Assembly (NCBI RefSeq): GCF_024612015.1
Contig: NZ_CP102512.1
Coordinates: 4,836,001 to 4,900,000, forward strand
DNA from: Streptomyces sp. CA-210063
GTDB lineage: Bacteria > Actinomycetota > Actinomycetes > Streptomycetales > Streptomycetaceae
Direction of reading: 5' to 3'
DNA length: 64,000 nt
The position numbers were made by a program, and so were the translations under genes. This document shows positions 52,298-59,704 of the stretch, one piece after another. Positions within the stretch are counted from its first letter, which is position 1. Each line of letters opens with the position of its first letter. The notes below the pieces were generated by a model. That model did not search any database. It saw nothing but the letters and a program-made list of their open reading frames with translations, and was not told where the DNA came from.

Positions 52298-52906
52298 TCA
52301 GGTCAGGACGATACCGAGCAGCAACAGCACGACCACCACCGCGCCCATCACGATCCGCGCCGTCGGGTCCTCGCGTTCCCACAGGTCGTGGACGAGGGCC
52401 CAGCCGGTCAGCCGGGCGGCGCGACCGCCGTGGAGGCCGGCGGCCTGGCCGTGCTGCTCCTCGTCGGCGTCCTCGCCGTCGGCCGGGAGCGCCCCGGGCT
52501 CGTCGTCGGCGTCGAACCCGACCGGCAGACCCTGTTGTTCCTGAGCCACCAGGACCATCTGCTCGAGGAGTTCGGGGATCGTGTGCGGGGTGAGGGGATA
52601 GGTGAAGGTGCCGTACGGCGTCTCCATGCACAGCCGCGCCTGCCAGGGGTTGCCGGGCTCGTAGCCGTCGATCCAGGCGTGGTCGGCCTGGAAGACCTGG
52701 GTCGCCGGGGGCGCTTGGGCGGCCTGCGGAGCCGGGACCGCGGCGGGAGCTGGTACCGCGGCGGGAGCCGGGGCAGGCGCCTGTTGGACCGGCGGGGCCT
52801 CATGCACCGGCGGGGTCTGCTGGACCGGCGCGGTCTGCTGGGGAACGCCCCACGTGCGCGGGTCGGGCTGCGGCGGTTGCTGCGGGTGCCCGTTGTGGTC
52901 GGTCAA
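52298..52906 (-). CDS. Pro-rich protein with C-terminal membrane anchor
   Basis: A 202-residue protein. The first ~70 residues are Pro/Gln/Ala-rich. A compact middle domain is DHAWIDGYEPGNPWQARLCMETPYGTFTYPLTPHTIPELLEQMVLVAQEQQGLPVGFD. The C-terminus is a single helix (IVMGAVVVVLLLLGIVLT) with no tail, so it is tail-anchored. It starts MTDHN, as does the divergent TcpC-like gene 327 bp away. It is the first gene of the leftward unit. Confidence 0.75.
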   Translation of the reverse strand: MTDHNGHPQQPPQPDPRTWGVPQQTAPVQQTPPVHEAPPVQQAPAPAPAAVPAPAAVPAPQAAQAPPATQVFQADHAWIDGYEPGNPWQARLCMETPYGTFTYPLTPHTIPELLEQMVLVAQEQQGLPVGFDADDEPGALPADGEDADEEQHGQAAGLHGGRAARLTGWALVHDLWEREDPTARIVMGAVVVVLLLLGIVLT

Positions 52907-53233
52907 CTCTCGTCCTTCGCCGGGTCCGTCGGGTCCAGGGGTGGTGCCGGGAGCGTCGTGCGTACGGCAGACGTGCCCAGCGCATTGTGGGCCCAGGGCG
53001 AGTCAGGACAGCGAGCCCGCTTTCCCGGCGTGTCCCTGACACTTTTCCCGACGACTTTCCCGAACCCGGCCTGCGCGGGAATTCCCGGTCTCCCGACGAG
53101 GAAAGCGGCGGCGGTCCGGTGACAGGTCTTTGTCACACTGCCTGCGCACCTGGCTGGGCCAGGGCCCGTCGTGCGGTGCGGTCGTGACCCGCCCAGGCGG
53201 ACGGGGAACCGACTCGCTGGAGTAACCGACTCG
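52907..53233. other. 327-bp divergent promoter of the T4SS operons
   Basis: This gap separates the leftward unit from the rightward unit. It holds TTCCCG boxes, a small dyad gtgaca-ggtctt-tgtcac (53118-53135), and gtcagg-aca / tgtccctgac (about 53002-53040). No gene is supported. Confidence 0.65.
53022..53087. promoter_or_regulatory. Clustered TTCCCG sites and CGGGAATTCCCG palindrome, T4SS promoter 2
   Basis: TTCCCG starts at 53022, 53045, 53057 and 53082. The last is part of the perfect 12-bp palindrome cgggaattcccg at 53076-53087. Spacings are 23, 12 and 25 bp, near multiples of a helical turn. The same motif lies upstream of the 51608 gene. Confidence 0.6.
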
Positions 53234-55018
53234 ATGACAGACCACAACAGCCCTGCTGGCGCGGTCGGCGGAGGCCAGCCTTCCGGGCAGCCCGGGTCCT
53301 TCGGTCCTCCCCAACAGCCGCAACAGCCGCATCAGCAGGCGTGGCACGCGCAGGGCCAGGGCCAGCAACCCCCTGCCCCGCACCAGCCCCAGCCGGCGGC
53401 CCCGCAGCCCTCCCACCCCCAGCCGCAGCAGCTCCCCTCCGACGCGGCCCGCGCACAGGTCGCCGCCGCCTGGGTGCGCAACACCCCCCAGGCCGGCCAG
53501 GCCGCCGTACCGGCGTTGCCGCCGCGCGAGACCCGCCCCGCGAGCGAGTCGAAGAAGGAGAAGCGCGAGCGGGAGCGGGCGGCCCGCAAGGCCGCGTACG
53601 AGCAGAAGAAGGCGGCGAAGGAGCAGCGCAAGAAGGGCGGCGCGGCACCGGCCCCCGCGGCGGCCGCCCAGACCGCGCCACCGGCCGCCACCACGGCCGC
53701 GCCTCAGACGCCCGTCCCCGCCAACGCCACTCTCACGCTCAGGACCCAGTCCGTCGGCACGGCCGGCGCTCCCGCCTCGGCCCAGCCCGCCACATCGGGC
53801 GGCGCTCCCGCCGCAGCCCGGCCCACCACGTCGGGCGGTGCTCCCACGAAGGCCGGCGCCAAGCCCGCCCCCGCCCGGGACTTCGGCGTCCCCAAGCCCG
53901 GCGGCCGTATCGCGACCGGCGGCCGCGGTACCCATGTCGCCCTCCGCGCCACCCTGCTGATCACCACCTGCGTGTTCGCGCTGGGCTCCTGCGGTGTGAT
54001 GGGGCTGGTGATCGGCAAGTCGTCGACCCCCGCGACCGCCGGGCTCGACCCCGCCGACGCGGCCAAGTACCGCCTCTCCGAGTTCCCGACCCGGCAGGCG
54101 GCGACCTTCGCCGAGCAGTACGCGCTGCTGTGCATGACGTACTCCCCGGAGACCGCGTCCACGCGCCGCGACAACCTCGCCCGATACACCTCCGCCGGCG
54201 TCGACGGCGAATGCGGCTGGGACGGCAAGGGAACGAGTACGGCCGTCTCCGCCACGTGGGACGGAACCGCCGAGACGCTCACCGAGTACGGCGACCACGG
54301 CCGCTACCTGGGGGTCCAGGTCCGCAGCCAGGACGGCGAGGTGACCACCCTCACCGTGCCGGTCTATGTGAAGGACCTCGCCACCGGCGAGGGCATGCGC
54401 GTGGCGGGCGACGTCGGCCAGATGCCGCTGCCGCCCCTCGCGGACGCGCCGCCCGTCGACCAGGACTCCGAGGTCGTGGACGACACGCTGGCCGACCAGC
54501 TGCGGGAGCAGGTGCTGCCGGGCTACTTCGAGGCGTGGGGCGCGTCCGACACCACGGCGATGGCCCGCTTCACCACGTCCGACGCCACGCCCGCCGCGAC
54601 CACCGGACTCTCCGGCCGGCTCACCAAGCCCACCGTCAGCGATGTGGTCGCACTGGTGCCGGCGAACGTCCAGGGGACCGACCCGTTCAACTACGCCAAC
54701 GGGCAGGCCGTACAGCTCCGCGTGGTCGTCGCCTGGACCGACGCGGCGGGCGGGGCCGTGACCCGCTCGTACCGGATGACCGTGGTGAGCACGGCCCAGG
54801 GCTGGTTCATCAAGGACGTCCGCGGCGGCGTGCTGGACGCGGAGGGCGGCCGGGCCGACACCGACGAGGACACCGCCGTTCCCGGTGAGGACGCCGCGTC
54901 CGACGAGGACAGCGCACCCGACGAGGACGACGCCGTCCCGCCGTCGGGTTCCCCGTCCACCTCCAAGTCTCCTCAGTCCTCTCAGTCCTCGAAGGACAAG
55001 CAGTCCGACAAGTCCTGA
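53234..55018 (+). CDS. TcpC/VirB8-like conjugal transfer protein
   Basis: A 594-residue protein starting at ATG 53234. Residues 1-~235 are Pro/Gln/Ala-rich with a basic coiled stretch (SKKEKRERERAARKAAYEQKKAAKEQRKK). One helix (ATLLITTCVFALGSCGVMGLVIG, ~residues 237-260) leads to an extracytoplasmic part with two NTF2-like domains (AATFAEQYALLCMTYSPET; LPGYFEAWGASDTTAMARFT). That layout is typical of TcpC and VirB8. The acidic tail ends SSKDKQSDKS. It is the first gene of the rightward T4SS operon. Confidence 0.85.
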   Translation: MTDHNSPAGAVGGGQPSGQPGSFGPPQQPQQPHQQAWHAQGQGQQPPAPHQPQPAAPQPSHPQPQQLPSDAARAQVAAAWVRNTPQAGQAAVPALPPRETRPASESKKEKRERERAARKAAYEQKKAAKEQRKKGGAAPAPAAAAQTAPPAATTAAPQTPVPANATLTLRTQSVGTAGAPASAQPATSGGAPAAARPTTSGGAPTKAGAKPAPARDFGVPKPGGRIATGGRGTHVALRATLLITTCVFALGSCGVMGLVIGKSSTPATAGLDPADAAKYRLSEFPTRQAATFAEQYALLCMTYSPETASTRRDNLARYTSAGVDGECGWDGKGTSTAVSATWDGTAETLTEYGDHGRYLGVQVRSQDGEVTTLTVPVYVKDLATGEGMRVAGDVGQMPLPPLADAPPVDQDSEVVDDTLADQLREQVLPGYFEAWGASDTTAMARFTTSDATPAATTGLSGRLTKPTVSDVVALVPANVQGTDPFNYANGQAVQLRVVVAWTDAAGGAVTRSYRMTVVSTAQGWFIKDVRGGVLDAEGGRADTDEDTAVPGEDAASDEDSAPDEDDAVPPSGSPSTSKSPQSSQSSKDKQSDKS

Positions 55019-55052
55019 GCCCTCGAAGGACAAGCAGTCCGACAAGTCCTGA
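54987..55052. repeat. 32-bp direct repeat spanning the stop codon
   Basis: cctcgaaggacaagcagtcc and the following 12 bases (54987-55018) are repeated exactly at 55021-55052 with a 2-bp gap. The first copy ends with the TGA of the TcpC-like gene, so the second lies just beyond the stop. Confidence 0.97.
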
Positions 55053-55112
55053 CCGGCACCACGTCCCCCCACTCCACAACGCTCCGCACTCCCTGATCGA
55101 GAGGAACCACCC

Positions 55113-55385
55113 GTGTACCTGGCAGCCACCCTGGATTCGATGTTCGGAGAGATCCAGGACATCCTCACCAACGCGGGCACGATGGTCGCCGTCATCGCCC
55201 TTCTCGTCCTCGGCATCCGCATGCTGCTGTCGATGAAGCGCGGCGACGGCATGCGCGAGGCCTTCCAGGGCTTCGGCATGATCGCGCTCGCCGCCCTGAT
55301 CATCGGTGGCGCCAGCGGCCTCGCCGGTGTGCTCATCGACCTCGGCAGCCAGATCGGCGGCGGCGAGGGCGGCCAGGGCAACTGA
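55113..55385 (+). CDS. Small two-helix membrane protein, VirB2/TrbC-like
   Basis: A 90-residue protein with two hydrophobic helices (MVAVIALLVLGIRMLL and MIALAALIIGGASGLAGVLIDLG) separated by a short basic loop (SMKRGDGMREAFQGFG). Size, topology and position before the TcpE-like gene match pilin-like VirB2/TrbC proteins of conjugation systems. Gram-positive counterparts may not form a pilus. No signal peptide is cleaved obviously. Confidence 0.7.
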   Translation: MYLAATLDSMFGEIQDILTNAGTMVAVIALLVLGIRMLLSMKRGDGMREAFQGFGMIALAALIIGGASGLAGVLIDLGSQIGGGEGGQGN

Positions 55386-55433
55386 CGACTGACGTCTCAT
55401 CAGCCGCCTTAGCAACGAGGGGAGTCAGCCGCG

Positions 55434-55919
55434 ATGGCCCAGGAGGCACCGCCGGAGCCGCTGGTCGCGTACGACCACACCGATCTGGTCAACCGTCCCA
55501 AGCGGATCTGGAACTGGGGCAACATCCCGCTGCCCGGCCTGCTGCTGCCCGCGCTGGGCGCGGCCTTCGGCTTCGGCCTGGTCTGGCTCATCGCGCTGTT
55601 CACCCTCTCCGCGTTCCTGCCCTTCCTCGGTATGTCGATGTGGACGTCGATCCTCTACTTCGGACCGCCGTTCGCCGTCTACTTCGTCTGGGGCCGGCCG
55701 CTGCCCTCGGCGCTCACGCTGAGCCAGCAGCTGGTGGTGTGGACCGACTGGTGGTTCCAGCCCAAGCGGCTGCAGGGGCTCTCCGCCGACCAGGAACCGG
55801 AGGAGCTGCACTGGCAGGTCATCCTCTGGACCCCCGGTTCACCACGCTGGCAGGCGAGTTACGACGCCGCACGCCAGGCCGCGGCCGAACGCGGCACCGC
55901 GTTCTCCGCACACCGCTGA
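55434..55919 (+). CDS. TcpE/VirB3-like membrane protein
   Basis: A 161-residue protein with two adjacent helices (LPGLLLPALGAAFGFGLVWLIAL; SAFLPFLGMSMWTSILYFGPPFAVYFV) followed by a cytoplasmic tail. The arrangement, size and place before the VirB4 ATPase match TcpE-type conjugation proteins. The family call is by pattern and neighbourhood. It follows the VirB2-like gene by 48 bp. Confidence 0.75.
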   Translation: MAQEAPPEPLVAYDHTDLVNRPKRIWNWGNIPLPGLLLPALGAAFGFGLVWLIALFTLSAFLPFLGMSMWTSILYFGPPFAVYFVWGRPLPSALTLSQQLVVWTDWWFQPKRLQGLSADQEPEELHWQVILWTPGSPRWQASYDAARQAAAERGTAFSAHR

Positions 55920-55954
55920 GCCCGCACCGCCCCGTCCCCGGCCCACCGCCGACG

Positions 55955-55999
55955 CACTGACCTCCGACCCACTGACCTCCGACCCACTGACCTCCGACG
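55955..55999. repeat. Three copies of a 15-bp unit
   Basis: cactgacctccgacc occurs three times in tandem with the last copy ending in g. It lies between the TcpE-like and VirB4-like genes. Confidence 0.95.
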
Positions 56000-56039
56000 C
56001 ACCGCAAACCGACCTCGATAACCGCAAGGTGACTCCTCC

Positions 56040-59021
56040 ATGTTCATGATGATCCTTCTGGGCGGGGCGGCCGCCTTCTTCGTGGTCGCCATGATCATGG
56101 CCGCCTCGTCGGGCAAGAAGCAGGGCCAGGGCGGGGGCGGCAGAAGCTCGTCCTCCTCCCGCTCCAAGTCCTCCGGCTCCTCGGCCTCCACCCGCCGCGA
56201 GGACCTCCGCCTCCCCTACCGCTACGCCGACGACATGATCTTCGTCCACGGCGACTCGGTGTGGACGGGCCTCGTGCTGCCCACCGCCATCGACGAGTAC
56301 CTGAATGCCGGCGAACTGCAGGCGATGGCCGAGGGCCCGCCCCGCGGCCTGCTCAACCTCGCCCGCGGCGACCGCAACGTCGAGTGCCACTACCGCAAGG
56401 TGTACCAGCCGATCACCGCGCTGACCTGGGCGGAGGACCTCAACGCGATCGCCTGGGACCCGACCGAGAACTACAAGGCGTACAACCTGCGCAAGGCCGA
56501 GTACCAGGAGCGCATCGGCGCCAAGCGGGAGCGCAACATCCTGCTGGTGAAGCTGGGTTCGGTGAAGCGCACCGGCGGCGGTACGGGCGTGCTGTCCCAG
56601 GACGACGAGCCGCACGACGACCCAGGGCTGCTCAAGGGCGTGAGCGGCGCCGCCGACCAGGTCGCCGCCGCCGCGACGGGTGTCGCCGACGAGTACCTGT
56701 CCCCGTCCGTGGTCGCGGAGTGGACGCAGGTGGCGTCCGAGGTCCACGAGAGCCTGGAGAACCTCCGGGCCACCCCCCTCACCCGCGAAGAGCTCGTCTG
56801 GCTGATCCGCAAGCCCCTCCACGGCGACCTGCCGGTCCCGCCCGAGCCGGTGCTCGGCTCGCGCGCGTGGGGCCCCAACGCGTTCGACCTGGTCGTCGAC
56901 TTCTCCGGCGAGAACCGCAAGACGCACATCGTCCTGAACCAGTACGACGAGGTCACCGGCGAGCAGCAGACCAGCTACACCACCACTCTCGTCGCCGCCA
57001 ACTGGCCTGCGGAGACCCGCTTCCGCCAGTCGACGGCATGGGCGCGCTACGCCGCCCAGCACGTGGACTTCCCCGTCGAAATCGACATGCGGTTCACGCT
57101 CATCCCGTATCTGAAGTTCAAGGACCGCGCCGACAAGATCCGCGGCAACCTCGTCGACGAGATGAACGACATGGCCAACTCCGGCCGCAGCCCCGACACC
57201 AAGCTGGCCACCCAGGTCACCCGCGCCCAGGAACTCGTCGACGACATCGACGAGCACAAGATGCCGGGCATGGAGGCGCAGATCCGCTTCACGATCTCGG
57301 CGCCGGACCTCAAGGAGCTGGAGCGTCGCCGCCGTGTCCTGGAGATGCAGTTCAAGCAGGACCTGAAGGTCACGCTGCTGCGCCCGACCCGTCAGCAGTG
57401 GCGTCTGCTCCAGTCCCAACTGCCGGGCGACGCCCCCAAGTTGCCCATCGCGCCGTACATCCGCCTCCAGGAGGTCGAGCAGCTCGGCGCCGGCCTCCCC
57501 ACCGCCGGGACCGAGCTGGGCGACAACCCGGAGCAGCGCTCCGGCAAGCGCCTCGGCTGGGTCGGCAACCTGGTCGGCTGGGCCGGCAAGATGCCGGTGC
57601 ACTACTCGCTGCACGTGGGCCCGGCGCGCAATGACGGCGGTGGTCTGGCGATCGTCGGCGCGTCCGGCGGTGGTAAGTCCTCCCTGGCCCTCCAGAAGTT
57701 CTACGAGGAGTCGGAGTCGGGCGTCCGCTGCCTGGTCATCGACCCCAAGACCGACTTCGCCCAGCTGTGCTACTACCTGGGCTTCGGCTCCCAGGTGAAC
57801 GACCCGGCCTTCGCGAGCGACGCGGAGCAGGGCCTCCTCGGCACTCCGCAGAGCAAGTTCCAGCCGGTGAACCCGGAGTTCTGGGCAGAGACGGAGGTCG
57901 TCGACCTCCTGAAGGGCCAAGCGGGCGTACTGGACCCCTGGGTCATCGCCCGTGACGTACCGGCCGGGCGCCTCCTGGCCGAGTCGATGCTGCGCGGCTT
58001 CCTCGGCGACGAGGACTACCAGCGCGTACGCCTCCCCGTCATCGAGGGGATGGCCACGGTCATCGGCCGCTACAACTCGGCGATGCGCCAGGCGGTCGAG
58101 CAGGGATACACGGCCCGAGACGCCGAACAGCATGTACCGCGGCCGACGTTGTGGCAGGTGGTCGACGAGGTCGTGGCGGCGTACGAGCACGCCATCGAGA
58201 CGGGCGACCGGGAGGCGGCGAAGGACCTGAAGCTCGCGCAGATGCTCCTCACCGAGCTGCGCACGCTCCCCTACGCCCGCCTCGCCTTCGCCGAGCGCCC
58301 ACAGTCACTGTCCAGCATGCGCAAGCGCCGTACGGTCATCACCCTCCGCGGCTTCCAGTCCCCCGCGGCCTCCGACCCGCGCAGCTGGAACCCGGCGGAA
58401 CGCCTCGCGGCGACGGCCCTGATGGCGGTCGTGGAGCTGGGCAGCCAGATGCTGGACGTCGGTTACGAGAAGAACCCGGTGACGGGCGAGATCGGCCTGC
58501 GCCCCAAGGCACTGTTCGTGGACGAGGCGTACGTCGTCACGGCCACGGAGTCGGGCCGCGACCTGATGCGCCGCGCCCTGAAGCAGGGCCGCTCGTACCT
58601 GGCCGTGACCGTCCTGATCACCCAGCAGGCCATCGACCTGGTCCAGATCGAGGACTCCGAGGCCCGCAGCGGTGGCGCCAACCAGATCCACACGGTCTTC
58701 GCCTTCAAGCAGAAGTCCGCGCAGGAGGCGTCCCTGGTGGCCCCGCTCCTCGGCCGCCCCGAGGACGACCCGAAGGTCATCGCCGCCCTCCAGGAACTCC
58801 GCACCGGTGTCTGCCTCCAGCGCGACGCCGACAAGCGCGTCGGCACGGTCGCCGTCGACCTGGTCTTCAAGGAGATCCTCGCCGCCACGGACACCAACGG
58901 CACGACCCGCCCGGCCCGCCAGGGCATCAATCCGCCGCTGAGCGTGTGGGACTGGACGTTTTTGCAGGAGATGGAGGAGGACCCGGCACGGTCGGCGACA
59001 CCGGAAACGGCCGCCGTGTGA
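56040..59021 (+). CDS. VirB4/TcpF-type T4SS ATPase
   Basis: A 993-residue AAA+ motor. It starts with a helix (MILLGGAAAFFVVAMIMAA) then a Ser-rich stretch. The N-terminal region includes PTAIDEYLNAGELQAMAEGPPRGLL. The ATPase core has Walker A VGASGGGKSSLALQ (~residue 540) and Walker B KALFVDEAYVV (~825), followed by a long helical C-terminus (VLITQQAIDLVQIED, then FKQKSAQEASLVAPLLGRPEDD). These are typical of VirB4/ConE. It would energise the transfer channel together with the VirD4-like protein. It is the largest gene of the rightward operon. Confidence 0.94.
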   Translation: MFMMILLGGAAAFFVVAMIMAASSGKKQGQGGGGRSSSSSRSKSSGSSASTRREDLRLPYRYADDMIFVHGDSVWTGLVLPTAIDEYLNAGELQAMAEGPPRGLLNLARGDRNVECHYRKVYQPITALTWAEDLNAIAWDPTENYKAYNLRKAEYQERIGAKRERNILLVKLGSVKRTGGGTGVLSQDDEPHDDPGLLKGVSGAADQVAAAATGVADEYLSPSVVAEWTQVASEVHESLENLRATPLTREELVWLIRKPLHGDLPVPPEPVLGSRAWGPNAFDLVVDFSGENRKTHIVLNQYDEVTGEQQTSYTTTLVAANWPAETRFRQSTAWARYAAQHVDFPVEIDMRFTLIPYLKFKDRADKIRGNLVDEMNDMANSGRSPDTKLATQVTRAQELVDDIDEHKMPGMEAQIRFTISAPDLKELERRRRVLEMQFKQDLKVTLLRPTRQQWRLLQSQLPGDAPKLPIAPYIRLQEVEQLGAGLPTAGTELGDNPEQRSGKRLGWVGNLVGWAGKMPVHYSLHVGPARNDGGGLAIVGASGGGKSSLALQKFYEESESGVRCLVIDPKTDFAQLCYYLGFGSQVNDPAFASDAEQGLLGTPQSKFQPVNPEFWAETEVVDLLKGQAGVLDPWVIARDVPAGRLLAESMLRGFLGDEDYQRVRLPVIEGMATVIGRYNSAMRQAVEQGYTARDAEQHVPRPTLWQVVDEVVAAYEHAIETGDREAAKDLKLAQMLLTELRTLPYARLAFAERPQSLSSMRKRRTVITLRGFQSPAASDPRSWNPAERLAATALMAVVELGSQMLDVGYEKNPVTGEIGLRPKALFVDEAYVVTATESGRDLMRRALKQGRSYLAVTVLITQQAIDLVQIEDSEARSGGANQIHTVFAFKQKSAQEASLVAPLLGRPEDDPKVIAALQELRTGVCLQRDADKRVGTVAVDLVFKEILAATDTNGTTRPARQGINPPLSVWDWTFLQEMEEDPARSATPETAAV

Positions 59022-59081
59022 CCTCCCCTGCCCGAGCTTGCTGATCCCCCCACCCCGATGCCCCTTAGGCGAAGAAGGACC

Positions 59082-59684
59082 ATGCGAATCAAACGAGCAC
59101 TCACCATCGGCGCCCTCCTCCTGATGTCCACGTCCTTGACGGCATGCGGCGACGACGACAAGAGCGAGTCTTCCGAGAAGGCAGGCGCTGGGGCGAGCAA
59201 GGGGAGTGCAGAGGCGGGCGCCGAGGAGACGAGCGGCGGTCTGCCTTCGGCTTCGGACATGGCTTCCATCGAGACCTTCCTCAACCAGTACGTCGGCTGC
59301 TCAGACCTGCAGCCAGGCACCGAGTGGGACAACTCGACACAAGCAGAGAAGTACCCCTCCTGGGGCGAGTACATCACCGATGAGTCCGCCTGGGCCATCA
59401 AGGAACGCGCTGTCTGCAGGGACAGGTCCGGGCACCCGAACACCCTGGTGCTCATGTCGAGCATGAAGCAGTTCCAAGCCACCATGAAGGCGGAGGGCTA
59501 CAGCGGCATCCTGATCGGCAAGGACTTCGCGGTGAAGCCGTACGACGACGAGGCAACCCAGGCACTGAAGGCGTCCGGCCTCGTGAACCTGGTCTGCGAT
59601 GCGGAAGTCGAGATCCCCAGCGGCTACAAGCAGGAGCCCGCAGAGGCCGACGGCTGTCTCCTGACCGACTACTTCATCGACTGA
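59082..59684 (+). CDS. T4SS-cluster lipoprotein
   Basis: A 200-residue lipoprotein. The signal MRIKRALTIGALLLMSTSLTAC ends in a lipobox, followed by a Ser/Ala/Gly-rich linker and a domain with four Cys (GCSDLQPG, RAVCRDRSG, VNLVCDAEV, ADGCLLTD). I do not recognise the fold. The ATG at 59082 has gaagaaggac upstream. It lies between the VirB4 and VirB6-like genes. Confidence 0.82.
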   Translation: MRIKRALTIGALLLMSTSLTACGDDDKSESSEKAGAGASKGSAEAGAEETSGGLPSASDMASIETFLNQYVGCSDLQPGTEWDNSTQAEKYPSWGEYITDESAWAIKERAVCRDRSGHPNTLVLMSSMKQFQATMKAEGYSGILIGKDFAVKPYDDEATQALKASGLVNLVCDAEVEIPSGYKQEPAEADGCLLTDYFID

Positions 59685-59704
59685 TCCATCCCGAAGGACT
59701 TCTC

